Assembly (NCBI GenBank): GCA_020634435.1
Contig: JACKBS010000004.1
Location: forward strand, 620,001-684,000
Reading direction: 5' to 3'
DNA length: 64,000 nucleotides
Origin: Ardenticatenaceae bacterium
GTDB taxonomy: Bacteria; Chloroflexota; Anaerolineae; Promineifilales; Promineifilaceae
Shown: piece after piece, positions 24,544 through 33,285 of the stretch
Numbering within the stretch: position 1 is the first letter of the stretch
Layout of the letters: the number at the start of each line of letters is the position of its first letter
Translations under genes and position numbers: made by a program
Notes under the pieces: generated by a model
What the model was told of the DNA's origin: nothing
The model's input: only the letters and a program-made list of their open reading frames with translations
Databases searched by the model: none

Positions 24544-26429
24544 TGATGCACGGTAGAAGCAGTGGCCCTGCCCAAGGCGGCCCAATCGCCGCCATGCGCA
24601 AGGGCGACACTGCCCGCAACTTTAAAGTGACCATGAGCAAGCTGGTGCAATATCTAGCTGCTTATAAATTGCAGCTAATCATTGTGTTCATCTTTGCGGT
24701 GGCCTCTACAGTGTTCAACATTGTTGGCCCCAAAGTGTTGGGCAACGCCACCACCAAGCTGTTTGAAGGGGTGATGGCTCAGATTTCAGGAACGGGCTCG
24801 ATTGATTTTGAATATATCGGCCGTATCCTGCTGATCATGCTCATTTTGTACATTCTTTCGTCCATCTTCGCTTATTTGATGGGCTGGATCATGGCTGGCG
24901 TGTCTACCGACATTTCTTACCGCTTCCGTGAAGAAATTGCCGCCAAGATCAACAAGATGCCTTTGAGTTACTTTGATCGCACCACGCAGGGTGAAGTGCT
25001 CTCGCGCATCACCAACGACGTGGACACGGTTAACCAGACGCTCAGCCAGAGCCTCACCCAAATCATCACCTCGGTAATCACGGTGGTTGGTGTCTTGGTT
25101 ATGATGTTTTCCATCAGCTGGCTGATGACCCTGGTGGCTCTGATTGTGATTCCGCTGACGTTGGTAGCCGTGGCCACCATCGTCAAACGCTCCCAGGTTT
25201 ACTTCAAGGAGCAGCAGGATTACCTGGGCCATGTCAACGGGCACGTTGAGGAAATGTTTGGCGGCCATCGGGTCATGAAGGCTTTCAACGGCGAAGAACG
25301 CAGCATCGAGAAGTTTGAGACCTACAACACCACGTTATACAGTGTGGCCTGGAAATCGCAGTTTTTGTCTGGGCTAATGATGCCTATCATGAACTTTATC
25401 GGTAACCTGGGTTATGTGGCGGTGGTGGTGGTAGGTGGCTACCTGACGGTGCGCAATACGATTGAGGTTGGTGACATTCAGGCATTTATTCAGTACGTGC
25501 GTAACTTCAACATGCCGCTGACCCAGTTGGCCAACATCTCGAACGTATTGCAGCAAACGGCCGCTGCCGCCGAGCGTGTCTTTGAATTTCTGGCTGAACC
25601 GGAAGAAGTACAGGAAACCGAAAATCCGATTGAGTTGGACGCCATCGAAGGACGTGTGGAATTCCGCAACGTGCGTTTTGGCTATGACCCGGAAGAACCG
25701 GTTATTCACAACCTGTCCGGCGAGGCCAAACCCGGCCAAAAGGTGGCCATCGTTGGCCCAACTGGTGCTGGCAAGACAACAATCGTCAAGCTGCTCATGC
25801 GGTTCTATGATGTGGATGGCGGGGCAATTTTGGTGGACGGCCACGATATTCGTGAGTTCCGGCGGCAAGATTTGCGGCGTTGGTTTGGCATGGTGTTGCA
25901 AGACACCTGGCTCTACAACGACACGATCATGGAAAATATCCGTTACGGCCGTCCCGAAGCCACCGACGAAGAAGTGGAAGCCGCGGCTAAAGCAGCTCAC
26001 GTCGATCACTTTGTCCATACGCTGCCGGATGGCTACCAGATGATGATCAATGAGGAAACGACTAACATCTCGCAAGGGCAGATGCAGCTACTGACGATTG
26101 CCCGTGCGGTGCTGGCCGATCCCCGGATTCTCATTCTGGACGAGGCGACCAGCTCGGTGGATACCCGTACCGAAGTGTTGATCCAGCAAGCCATGGACCG
26201 ATTAATGGTCGGCCGTACCAGCTTCATCATTGCTCACCGCTTGTCTACCATTCGCAACGCTGATCTTATTCTGGTGATGCGTGACGGTGACATTGTGGAG
26301 CAGGGCAAACACGAAGAGCTGTTGGAGCGTGGCGGCTTCTATGCCGAGCTGTACAACAGCCAGTTCGAGCACGCGGAATCCGGCCCTGAGAAGCCTGCGG
26401 CCGAACAAATGTTGATGCCCGCGGACTAA
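24540..26429 (+). CDS. ABC exporter subunit B (catalytic ATP site)
   Basis: 629 aa, the partner of the preceding gene. Its start overlaps that gene's stop (ATGA) and is preceded by GGAGGAG. The membrane domain has six helices with the typical coupling segment YFDRTTQGEVLSRITNDVDT. The NBD has Walker A GPTGAGKTT (about 406), the signature ISQGQMQ, a full Walker B ILILDEATSSVD (about 531-542) and H-loop IIAHRLST. The signature has Q in place of the second G, as seen in some heterodimers. It supplies the competent catalytic Glu and His to the pair. A hairpin terminator follows. Confidence 0.88.
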   Translation: MMMHGRSSGPAQGGPIAAMRKGDTARNFKVTMSKLVQYLAAYKLQLIIVFIFAVASTVFNIVGPKVLGNATTKLFEGVMAQISGTGSIDFEYIGRILLIMLILYILSSIFAYLMGWIMAGVSTDISYRFREEIAAKINKMPLSYFDRTTQGEVLSRITNDVDTVNQTLSQSLTQIITSVITVVGVLVMMFSISWLMTLVALIVIPLTLVAVATIVKRSQVYFKEQQDYLGHVNGHVEEMFGGHRVMKAFNGEERSIEKFETYNTTLYSVAWKSQFLSGLMMPIMNFIGNLGYVAVVVVGGYLTVRNTIEVGDIQAFIQYVRNFNMPLTQLANISNVLQQTAAAAERVFEFLAEPEEVQETENPIELDAIEGRVEFRNVRFGYDPEEPVIHNLSGEAKPGQKVAIVGPTGAGKTTIVKLLMRFYDVDGGAILVDGHDIREFRRQDLRRWFGMVLQDTWLYNDTIMENIRYGRPEATDEEVEAAAKAAHVDHFVHTLPDGYQMMINEETTNISQGQMQLLTIARAVLADPRILILDEATSSVDTRTEVLIQQAMDRLMVGRTSFIIAHRLSTIRNADLILVMRDGDIVEQGKHEELLERGGFYAELYNSQFEHAESGPEKPAAEQMLMPAD

Positions 26430-26465
26430 TCACTGGCATCAACCCCACTAAAATAAAGATCGAAG

Positions 26466-26495
26466 CAGCCCGTTGGTTTTCCAGCGGGCTGTTTT
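26466..26495 (+). terminator. Rho-independent terminator after the ABC exporter operon
   Basis: CAGCCCGTTGG (26466-26476), loop TTTT, CCAGCGGGCTG (26481-26491), then TTTTAT. It forms an 11-bp stem with one G-T pair and a T tract, 37 bp after the exporter stop. Confidence 0.85.
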
Positions 26496-26598
26496 ATATG
26501 GCTTTGGCAAAGATGAGCGAAATGTTTTTGCCGTTGGAAAGTACGGCCGTTTGAGATAATCTTCCATCCCGGTAAACACCCAACAGGAGAAGACTAAG

Positions 26599-27501
26599 AT
26601 GCTAAACTTTTTGCCCGCCCCAATCATTGGCGCGGTGGCTGCCATTGCCATCTTCTTTAACACCTTGTTTTGGTGCCTGCTTTTGTATCTGGCGGCCATC
26701 GCCAAGCTGATCGTGCCTTTGTCTGCCTGGCGCAGACAGTGGACAAAAGCGGCTATCTGGTTGGCCGAAGCGTGGATCAGTGGCAACAGCGCCTGGATGT
26801 GGCTTACGCAGCGCACCGAATGGCGCGTGCATGGGCTAGATGACCTGCGCTACGACGAGTGGTATCTGGTCATTTCCAACCATCAATCCTGGGTAGATAT
26901 TTTTGTGCTGCAACACGTTTTTAATAAGCGCATTCCCTTTCTTAAATTTTTCCTCAAACAAGAACTTATTTGGGTGCCAGTGATTGGCCTGGCCTGGTGG
27001 GCGCTTGATTTTCCCTTCATGAAGCGGTACTCCCGTGAGCAAATTGAACGCCACCCCGAGCTGCGTGGCAAAGATTTGGAAACGACGCGCAAGGCGTGCG
27101 AAAAATTCAAAACCACCCCCGTGTCGGTGATGAATTTCCTGGAAGGGACGCGCATTACGCCTGCTAAACACAAACGCCAGGAGTCACCGTACCAGCATTT
27201 GCTCAAGCCAAAGGCTGGTGGCATCGGCTTTGTTCTAGGCGCGATGGGCGACCAGATTGATACCATGCTTGATGTGACGATTGTCTATCCGCAGGGCATC
27301 CCCGATGCCTGGAACTTTTTACGTGGCGAGGTGAAAGAAGTGGAAGTGATCATTAAAAAACGGCCGATTCCTGCCGAATTTCTCAACCGCGACTACCAAA
27401 ATGACGATGCCTTTCGTGATGGCTTCCAGGCGTGGGTGCGCGATCTTTGGCTGGAAAAAGACATGCTGCTGGATCAACAACTAGCGGCCGTTCCTGAATG
27501 A
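26599..27501 (+). CDS. PlsC-type acyltransferase (YihG-like)
   Basis: 300 aa. A phospholipid 1-acyl-glycerol-3-phosphate acyltransferase-like enzyme with an N-terminal membrane segment (about 8-38). Motif I is NHQSWVD (about 94-100) with the catalytic His and Asp. The second motif is FLEGTR (about 180). The region PKAGGIGFVLGAM matches motif IV of the family. The pattern KYFFLLKQELIWVPVIG-like (FLKQELIWVPVIG) is close to E. coli YihG. AGGAG precedes the ATG. It is predicted to act at the inner membrane in phospholipid remodelling. Confidence 0.85.
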   Translation: MLNFLPAPIIGAVAAIAIFFNTLFWCLLLYLAAIAKLIVPLSAWRRQWTKAAIWLAEAWISGNSAWMWLTQRTEWRVHGLDDLRYDEWYLVISNHQSWVDIFVLQHVFNKRIPFLKFFLKQELIWVPVIGLAWWALDFPFMKRYSREQIERHPELRGKDLETTRKACEKFKTTPVSVMNFLEGTRITPAKHKRQESPYQHLLKPKAGGIGFVLGAMGDQIDTMLDVTIVYPQGIPDAWNFLRGEVKEVEVIIKKRPIPAEFLNRDYQNDDAFRDGFQAWVRDLWLEKDMLLDQQLAAVPE

Positions 27502-27612
27502 CACATCCCCTTACACGATCCTTACATCCTCTTTACGGGGCATTTGCAAACGATTGGTATGCTTAGAAGCGTATTGTGAAAAATTTATCAAATCCACACT
27601 GAGGAAAGAATT

Positions 27613-27966
27613 GTGTTTAGATCATTATTTGGCCAGGTGATGGGGGGAACGGCCGTAAAAAATATCACCCCCAATGAAGTGCAAGAACTCATCAAAAGCA
27701 AGAAGCAGGTGCTTCTGCTGGACGTGCGCCAGCCGGAAGAATATGCTCACGACGGCCACATTAAAGGGGCGCGTCTGATGCCATTGGGCACATTGCGCGA
27801 CCGCGCCAGCGAACTGCCCCGCGACACACCGATCATTTGCGTTTGCCGCTCTGGTGCACGCAGCCGCACCGCTTGTGAACAACTTGCGCACCAGGGTTTT
27901 GAGGACGTATCCAATTTGAGCGGGGGCATGATAGGCTGGAAGCGTGCCCGGTTGCCCTTTATGTAA
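27613..27966 (+). CDS. Single-domain rhodanese
   Basis: 117 aa from GTG 27613, with GAGGAAAG upstream. Rhodanese motifs are LLLDVRQPEEYAHDGHIKGA and the active-site loop CRSGARS with the sulfur-carrying Cys at about residue 78. It ends in the family-typical LSGGMIGWKRA. There is no membrane segment. It lies upstream of a SulP anion transporter, which might suggest sulfur handling, but single-domain rhodaneses are common and the link is weak. Confidence 0.88.
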   Translation: MFRSLFGQVMGGTAVKNITPNEVQELIKSKKQVLLLDVRQPEEYAHDGHIKGARLMPLGTLRDRASELPRDTPIICVCRSGARSRTACEQLAHQGFEDVSNLSGGMIGWKRARLPFM

Positions 27967-28018
27967 TTGAATACCTGCGGCGAGGGCTTGATGCGCTTGC
28001 CGTTTTTGCTGCTAACTT

Positions 28019-28087
28019 TTTTAAGGACGCGGACGAACAAAGATGACGCCGGTTTACTCCGCGTTTTCTGGGGTCGTTCGCGTTCTT
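28019..28087. repeat. Intergenic repeat, GGACGCGGACG family
   Basis: AAGGACGCGGACGAACAAAGATGACGC-type arms face CTCCGCGTTTTCTGGGGTCGTTCG. It is a diverged relative of the cleaner copy at 38439-38510. It lies between the rhodanese and SulP genes. An in-frame start at 28043 for SulP lies inside this repeat and is unlikely to be real. Confidence 0.5.
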
Positions 28088-28120
28088 TGGTATCTGGCGC
28101 ATGAGACACAAGGAGGGGTG

Positions 28121-29887
28121 ATGGCCAATCCCCAAAATCAATCATTGAAGACAAAACAACGCAGCTCCCGCCGATTCAGCAGCTTGCTGCCTGCCACGCA
28201 TTGGCTGCGCAGCTACCCCAAAGATTATCTGGTGGGGGATGTGCTGGCTGGCTTCATTGTGGCCGTGATGCTGGTGCCACAGGGCATGGCCTATGCTCTG
28301 CTGGCCGGATTGCCCCCAGAAGTGGGTCTGTACGCCAGCATTTTCCCGCTGATCATCTACGGTTTGCTGGGCAGCAGCCGGGCGTTGGCCGTGGGGCCAG
28401 TGGCCATCATGTCGCTGCTGGTGGGGACAGGGATTGCGCCATTGGCGGAGGTGGGCAGCGCGGCTTACCTGGAATTGGCCATCGTTTTGGCGCTGCTGGT
28501 AGGCGTTATTCAGTTGGTGATGGGGCTGGTGCGACTGGGCTTTTTGGTGAACTTTTTGAGCCATCCGGTGCTGGCTGGTTTTACCAGCGCGGCGGCGTTG
28601 GTGATTGCCTTGAGCCAGTTGAAATATTTGCTGGGAATCAGCATGCCGCGCCTGGAGTTTTTTGAGCTGCTGCGGTATACGGCCGCTCACCTCACAGAAA
28701 CCAATCTGGTAACGTTGGCAATTGGCGGCACTGGCATCCTCATTCTGCTTTATTTTAAGAAGGGGCTGGGTAAACAGCTCAAGCGATGGCAGGTGCCAGC
28801 CGGATGGGTGCTGCCGCTGACTAAATCGGCTCCGCTGGTGATTGTGGTGTTGGGTACAGCGCTGGTGTGGGGTTTTGATCTCAATCAGCAGGCTGGCGTG
28901 GCTATTGTGGGGGAGGTGCCAGTGGGTTTGCCCCCGATCACACTGCCCACGGTGGATTTGGCCCTGTGGCAGAAGCTGCTGCCGACAGCTTTGGTAATAA
29001 GTTTTGTGGGGTACATGGAGAGCATTGCGGTGGCCAAATCGCTGGCCAGCAAGCGGCGGCAAAAGGTAAATGCCAATCAGGAACTGCTGGCGCTGGGGGC
29101 GGCCAATTTTGGTGCCATGCTCACTGGTGGCTACCCGGTGGCGGGCGGATTTGGTCGCTCCAGCGTTAATTTTGACGCAGGGGCAAACAGTGGGTTGGCG
29201 TCGATTATTACGGCCGTTCTCATTGCCCTCACCGTTATTTTTCTGACACCTGTTTTTTACTTTTTGCCCCAGGCCATTTTGGCCGCGATTGTGATTGTGG
29301 CCGTGGCGGGTCTGGTAGATGTAAAAACCTTCCGCCATGTGTGGCGGTACAACAAGGCGGATGCTGCCTCGTTTGTCGTAACCTTTTTTGCGGTGCTGAC
29401 CGTGGGCGTTGAGAACGGTATTTTGTTTGGCGCGGGGGCCGCGATGCTGTTGTTCATCTGGCGCAGCAGTCATCCGCATGTAGCGGTGGTAGGCCGTCTG
29501 GACAACAGCGAGATTTACCGCAATGTGCTGCGCCACAAGGTGCAATGCTGGCCCAACGTGGTGGCGGTGCGCATTGATGAGAGCCTATATTTTGCCAACT
29601 GCAAATTTTTGGAGGATACGGTGCTGGGGCTGGTAGCTGATCAGCCAGAGGTGGACCATTTTGTGTTGATTGGAACGGCCGTAAATTTCATTGATGCCAG
29701 TGCGCTAGAAACATTAGAATCGCTGGAGCGCCAGCTAAAAGATGCGGGCGTGCAATTGCATCTGGCAGCGATCAAAGGGCCGGTCATGGACCGCCTGCGT
29801 GACATTGGCTTTGTAGATCATCTTGGCAAGCAATTTTTCCATCTAACCACCCACGACGCGATGAAAGCAATTGGTGTTGTAAAATAG
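28121..29887 (+). CDS. SulP-family anion transporter with STAS domain
   Basis: 588 aa from ATG 28121, which has AGGAGGGG just upstream. The N-terminal transporter domain has the SulP signature (YPKDYLVGDVLAGFIVAVML, PQGMAYALLAG, PPEVGLYASIFP) and about twelve or more hydrophobic helices to about residue 440. The C-terminal STAS domain (about 445-575; VVAVRIDESLYFANCKFLED, NFIDASALETLESL) carries the conserved region equivalent to the anti-sigma-antagonist Ser. The family carries sulfate, bicarbonate or other anions, and the substrate is not evident. Confidence 0.9.
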   Translation: MANPQNQSLKTKQRSSRRFSSLLPATHWLRSYPKDYLVGDVLAGFIVAVMLVPQGMAYALLAGLPPEVGLYASIFPLIIYGLLGSSRALAVGPVAIMSLLVGTGIAPLAEVGSAAYLELAIVLALLVGVIQLVMGLVRLGFLVNFLSHPVLAGFTSAAALVIALSQLKYLLGISMPRLEFFELLRYTAAHLTETNLVTLAIGGTGILILLYFKKGLGKQLKRWQVPAGWVLPLTKSAPLVIVVLGTALVWGFDLNQQAGVAIVGEVPVGLPPITLPTVDLALWQKLLPTALVISFVGYMESIAVAKSLASKRRQKVNANQELLALGAANFGAMLTGGYPVAGGFGRSSVNFDAGANSGLASIITAVLIALTVIFLTPVFYFLPQAILAAIVIVAVAGLVDVKTFRHVWRYNKADAASFVVTFFAVLTVGVENGILFGAGAAMLLFIWRSSHPHVAVVGRLDNSEIYRNVLRHKVQCWPNVVAVRIDESLYFANCKFLEDTVLGLVADQPEVDHFVLIGTAVNFIDASALETLESLERQLKDAGVQLHLAAIKGPVMDRLRDIGFVDHLGKQFFHLTTHDAMKAIGVVK

Positions 29888-29900
29888 CGGCTGAAGCGAG

Positions 29901-29963
29901 AAATCCACAGATTACACAGATGGCGCAGATAAAAGTCATGTCTGTGAAATCTGTGGAAAGAAA
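29901..29963. repeat. Intergenic inverted repeat, ATCCACAGATT family
   Basis: AATCCACAGATTACACAGAT (29903-29922) and ATGTCTGTGAAATCTGTGG (29939-29957) are the arms. A half copy, ATCCACAGATTGTGCAGAT, lies at 32438-32456 between moeA and the lipoprotein gene. It starts just after the SulP stop. Confidence 0.7.
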
Positions 29964-29968
29964 AGTGC

Positions 29969-31081
29969 ATGGAAAATCCTTTTTTGCAACGGCCGTTTCC
30001 TGTCATCCCGTCCATGAACCAGGTGTGCATCATGGACCTGCCGGGGCTGGCTGTGCCGGATTGGATCAAGGGCAAACGGGGGTTTGACTTACTTTCCAGC
30101 TTTGCCCTGCGCCAGCGCATCGCCGCTGATGCCGAACTCCTCCAGCTTGACCCTAGTGATGCCCATCTGCTGCAAAAGTTTGATGCTTGCCTGACGCCCG
30201 TTTCCCCGCAAATTCGCACTACCGCCCACAAAATCGCTGAGGATTACGGCCGTTCCCTGGCCTACCTCCTGCTCACGCTCAAGCGCGGCGATGCACTTAA
30301 CCAGCAGGCGCGGGCTGATTGGCAGCCGCAGCATTGGGCGTTTTGGCAGCAAATCGAAGCGGTCTGGTTGGGTGGTGGGTTGCTTTCGGGGGCGTTGGGG
30401 CAAACGGCCGTTCCTCTGGCGCGTGAACTGATTCAGCAAAGTGGTTTTCCTGATTTTCGGCTGGAGCTGGCTCCGAACGGCCGTCATCTGCCGCTGGTGG
30501 GCATGGCGCGCACGGCTGCGCCGGGCACACGGGCGATGTTGCTGTTTGATTTTGGGCAAACGGCCGTTAAGCGAGCCATCGCGCACTACAAAAATGAGTC
30601 CCTTGCCGAACTGACGCTGCTGCCCAATTGGCCATCGCCCTGCGAAAGCGTTTTTGATACCAGCCAGAATCTGGACGATATTGCTCAGTTTGCTGAAGCG
30701 CTGTTGGATTTAGTGGCCGCCTCCTGGCACGAAGCCGCGGCTTCACATGCGGAGTTGAGCGATACGGTGGCCATCTCGCTGGCCTGTTACTTGCTAGACG
30801 GTCAACCGCGCCCGGAAGATGTGGGCTGTTACGGCCGTTTACAGCATCTCACGCCCAATTTGCACCAATTTCTTACTAACGCTTTGCGTAAACGTTTGGG
30901 TGCTGTTGACGTCAGTTTGTGGCACGACGGGGCGGCAGCGGCGCTGTCCCAGGCAGGTATGGCGAATACGGCCGTTATCACTTTTGGCACGGCGATGGGT
31001 ATTGGCTTTCCGCCGGAGCGCGGCCACTTTGTTCCAATCGCGCCGACATTTGCCTGCCTGCCCCCAAATGTTGGCCATTAG
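29969..31081 (+). CDS. ASKHA-fold (ROK/hexokinase-like) protein of unknown function
   Basis: 370 aa. Family not recognised. Two stretches fit the phosphate-binding loops of the actin/sugar-kinase fold: LLFDFGQTAVKRAIA (near 193-207) and ITFGTAMGIGFP (near 335-347). The N-terminal 100 residues (LLSSFALRQRIAADAELLQLDP) look helical. The order of motifs, with the first loop in the middle of the chain, is atypical of a normal ROK kinase and suggests a fused N-terminal domain. No HTH is obvious. ATG 29969 follows a repeat and has no strong ribosome site. Confidence 0.55.
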   Translation: MENPFLQRPFPVIPSMNQVCIMDLPGLAVPDWIKGKRGFDLLSSFALRQRIAADAELLQLDPSDAHLLQKFDACLTPVSPQIRTTAHKIAEDYGRSLAYLLLTLKRGDALNQQARADWQPQHWAFWQQIEAVWLGGGLLSGALGQTAVPLARELIQQSGFPDFRLELAPNGRHLPLVGMARTAAPGTRAMLLFDFGQTAVKRAIAHYKNESLAELTLLPNWPSPCESVFDTSQNLDDIAQFAEALLDLVAASWHEAAASHAELSDTVAISLACYLLDGQPRPEDVGCYGRLQHLTPNLHQFLTNALRKRLGAVDVSLWHDGAAAALSQAGMANTAVITFGTAMGIGFPPERGHFVPIAPTFACLPPNVGH

Positions 31082-31096
31082 CCACAGCAACTTGCT

Positions 31097-31126
31097 TTGA
31101 TCATTCCCCCCTCCGTTTGGTACACT
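31097..31126 (+). promoter_or_regulatory. Sigma70-like promoter of moeA, probably leaderless
   Basis: TTGATC (31097-31102), an 18-bp spacer and TACACT (31121-31126). Only seven bases separate the -10 box and the ATG at 31134, so the transcript would start at or next to the start codon. Confidence 0.4.
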
Positions 31127-31133
31127 TGGGCCT

Positions 31134-32429
31134 ATGCCTGAATTTTTTAACGTTCTCCCGCCAGATGAAGCCCGCGAGCTGCTGTTTCGGCACTTAACGG
31201 CCGTTTTACCCGCCGAAACAATTGCCACGCAGCAGGCCAACGGCCGTGTGTTGGCAACGGCCGTCACTGCCCCCCATGCCTTGCCCCAATTCCGCCGCAG
31301 CACGATGGATGGCTACGCGGTTCGTGCCGCCGACACCTATGGCGCGTCAGAAAGTCTGCCCGCTTTCTTGCAGGTGGTTGGTGAAGTGCCGATGGGGCAA
31401 GCCGCCAACGTGACCCTTGGAGTGGGGCAGGCGGCGATTGTGCACACCGGCGGCATGATCCCGGAAACGGCCGATGCCGTGGTGCAGATTGAACAAACGC
31501 AAACGGTAAGCGGTAATCCGTTATCGGTAACCAGTGAACAGTCTCCAATCTCCAATCTCCAATCTCCTCAATTTCCGTTTGAGATTGAGGTGCTGCGTTC
31601 GGTGGCGGTGGGGCAGAACGTGCTCCAGGTGGGTGAAGATGTGCGCCTGGGGGCGGAGATTTTGCCTGCGGGGCATAGCTTACGACCTCAGGATGTGGGG
31701 GGCTTGTTGGCGCTGGGAATTACGGCCGTATCCATCGTGCGCCGTCCGCGTGTGGGCATTTTGGCTACCGGGGATGAAGTGATTGCGCCAGCAGAAACGG
31801 CCGCTCCCGGCCAGATTCGTGACATCAACAGCTACACGGTGGCTGGGCTGGTAGAGCAGGCCGGTGGCGTGCCCATAATGGGCGGCATCATCCCCGACAA
31901 TTTTGCGGCGTTGGCAACGGCCGCGGCCAACCTGCTGGCCGAAACCGACATGCTGGTCATGTCGGCCGGGTCATCGGTGAGCGTGCGCGACATGACCGTG
32001 CGGGTGATTGATGGCCTGGGCCAGCCCGGCGTGCTGCTGCACGGCGTGGCCACACGGCCCGGCAAACCCACCATTGTGGGGGCGGTGGGCAGCAAACCGG
32101 TGCTGGGTCTGCCCGGCAACCCGGTCTCCGCCATGATCCAGTTCGACATGTTTGGCGTGCCGGCCATCTATCGGTTGCAAGGGGTGCAAACGATGCCGCG
32201 CCGGGGGCTGATTTGGGCGCGGCTGGGGCAAAACATTGCCAGCGAAAGCGGCCGGGAAGATTATGTGCCCGCTCGCCTGGAAGACAGCGCCGACGGCCTG
32301 CGGGCTATCCCCGTGTTTGGTAAGAGCAACCTCATCTACACCCTGGTCAACGCCGATGGCCTCATCAAAATTCCGCTGAACAAAGGCGGGCTACTGGCCG
32401 GTGAGTGGGTGGAAGTCCGGCTTTTCTAG
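31134..32429 (+). CDS. moeA: Molybdopterin molybdotransferase (MoeA)
   Basis: Inserts molybdenum into adenylylated molybdopterin. 431 aa, close to the usual length. Motifs include RSTMDGYAVRA, GGMIPETADAVVQIE, the MoCF domain RVGILATGDEV, DINSYTVAGLVEQAG, and the C-terminal LPGNPVSAM. About 25 residues after QIEQTQT (about 122-150) do not belong to the family. They are encoded by GGTAATCCG and TCTCCAA repeats (31505-31572) yet keep the frame, giving a tolerated peptide loop that includes SPISNLQ. No other cofactor genes are adjacent. Confidence 0.9.
   Translation: MPEFFNVLPPDEARELLFRHLTAVLPAETIATQQANGRVLATAVTAPHALPQFRRSTMDGYAVRAADTYGASESLPAFLQVVGEVPMGQAANVTLGVGQAAIVHTGGMIPETADAVVQIEQTQTVSGNPLSVTSEQSPISNLQSPQFPFEIEVLRSVAVGQNVLQVGEDVRLGAEILPAGHSLRPQDVGGLLALGITAVSIVRRPRVGILATGDEVIAPAETAAPGQIRDINSYTVAGLVEQAGGVPIMGGIIPDNFAALATAAANLLAETDMLVMSAGSSVSVRDMTVRVIDGLGQPGVLLHGVATRPGKPTIVGAVGSKPVLGLPGNPVSAMIQFDMFGVPAIYRLQGVQTMPRRGLIWARLGQNIASESGREDYVPARLEDSADGLRAIPVFGKSNLIYTLVNADGLIKIPLNKGGLLAGEWVEVRLF
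31505..31572. repeat. Dispersed repeats inserted in the moeA reading frame
   Basis: GGTAAGCGGTAATCCG, TATCGGTAACC, then three tandem TCTCCAA units. The same units occur in intergenic repeats here. They encode SGNPLSVTSEQSPISNLQ in frame. The peptide SPISNLQ recurs in the GT39-like gene at 52508-52545 from the same DNA repeat. Confidence 0.8.
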
Positions 32430-32459
32430 AAGAACAATCCACAGATTGTGCAGATGAAA

Positions 32460-33266
32460 CTACGGCAGTGGGTCGTCGGGTGGATAGTTGATGCGTGGGG
32501 CATCGGTGTCTTCTGACGGTGAATCCCATTCCAAATCGGCGAGGTTGATACGGCCGTTTAGCAAATCATCCCACACAACCGCTTCAGGCGTAAAGCCAAT
32601 ATTGCTGCCTTCTTGGTAAACAATCGGACCATCCGGCGTAAACTGCATCAGAACCTTGTCAAGTTCGCTGCCGTAATGATATTGGTAACGAATTTGGTAT
32701 GTCCGTGCATCGGGGTATGCCTCTACCAATTTTTGTAGGCTGGTAGCTAAAACCTCTGGCGTCAAGAACGGATAGGTTTCGATAGCGGGCGGGTCTTTCA
32801 GCCCTTCACTTATGCGCGAGGTAGCGCTCCAGACGCCTGGCAAACTGTAATAATCCAGTAAAGCAATTTGCCCATTTGTATCCCACAGCGCCATCGGTGG
32901 ATTGGCGAAACGGGACTCTGCCTGAGCCAAAATAAACGCTCGGCCTTCGTCGGTGTCGTCCATGCGCAGCTTGTAGCTACCGGCAATCTGGTTATTGATC
33001 AGCAAGTCCAACTTGCGGGCATCTGTGGGCAAGCCATCGGACTGTTTAGCTGCTACTTCATCCACAATTTGGCCCACAAAGTCGGGATCGGTATTGCGAT
33101 ACGCTTGCCACCAGGTGTTGAGGTCCATCGTTTGCAGTGCCTCAATGGCATACGCACGGGGATCATCCACCGTTGGGCGGGGTTCATCGGCCTGGCCACC
33201 GCCACACGCGGCTAGTGCCAGGATTGCCAATATCGCCCAAAAAACTTTGCTTGTTCGCTGCATCAT
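32460..33266 (-). CDS. Lipoprotein of unknown function
   Basis: 268 aa. The signal peptide ends in a lipobox, LAAC, with Cys at residue 21, followed by GGGQADEPRP, so it should be lipid-anchored and exported. The remainder contains acidic, soluble regions (AYAIEALQTMDLNTWWQAYRNTD; FIAQAESRF-like segments). No family was recognised. GAGGAG precedes two adjacent ATGs at 33266 and 33263. The partner at 33286 (same strand, 19 bp upstream) suggests a two-gene unit with the membrane flippase-like protein. Confidence 0.75.
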   Translation of the reverse strand: MMQRTSKVFWAILAILALAACGGGQADEPRPTVDDPRAYAIEALQTMDLNTWWQAYRNTDPDFVGQIVDEVAAKQSDGLPTDARKLDLLINNQIAGSYKLRMDDTDEGRAFILAQAESRFANPPMALWDTNGQIALLDYYSLPGVWSATSRISEGLKDPPAIETYPFLTPEVLATSLQKLVEAYPDARTYQIRYQYHYGSELDKVLMQFTPDGPIVYQEGSNIGFTPEAVVWDDLLNGRINLADLEWDSPSEDTDAPRINYPPDDPLP

Positions 33267-33285
33267 TTACTCCTCGTAAAGTGGT

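Noticed and set aside
28142..29545. A 467-codon minus-strand frame opposite SulP
   Set aside because: His/Gln-rich antisense of a clear transporter gene; no start signal or family match.
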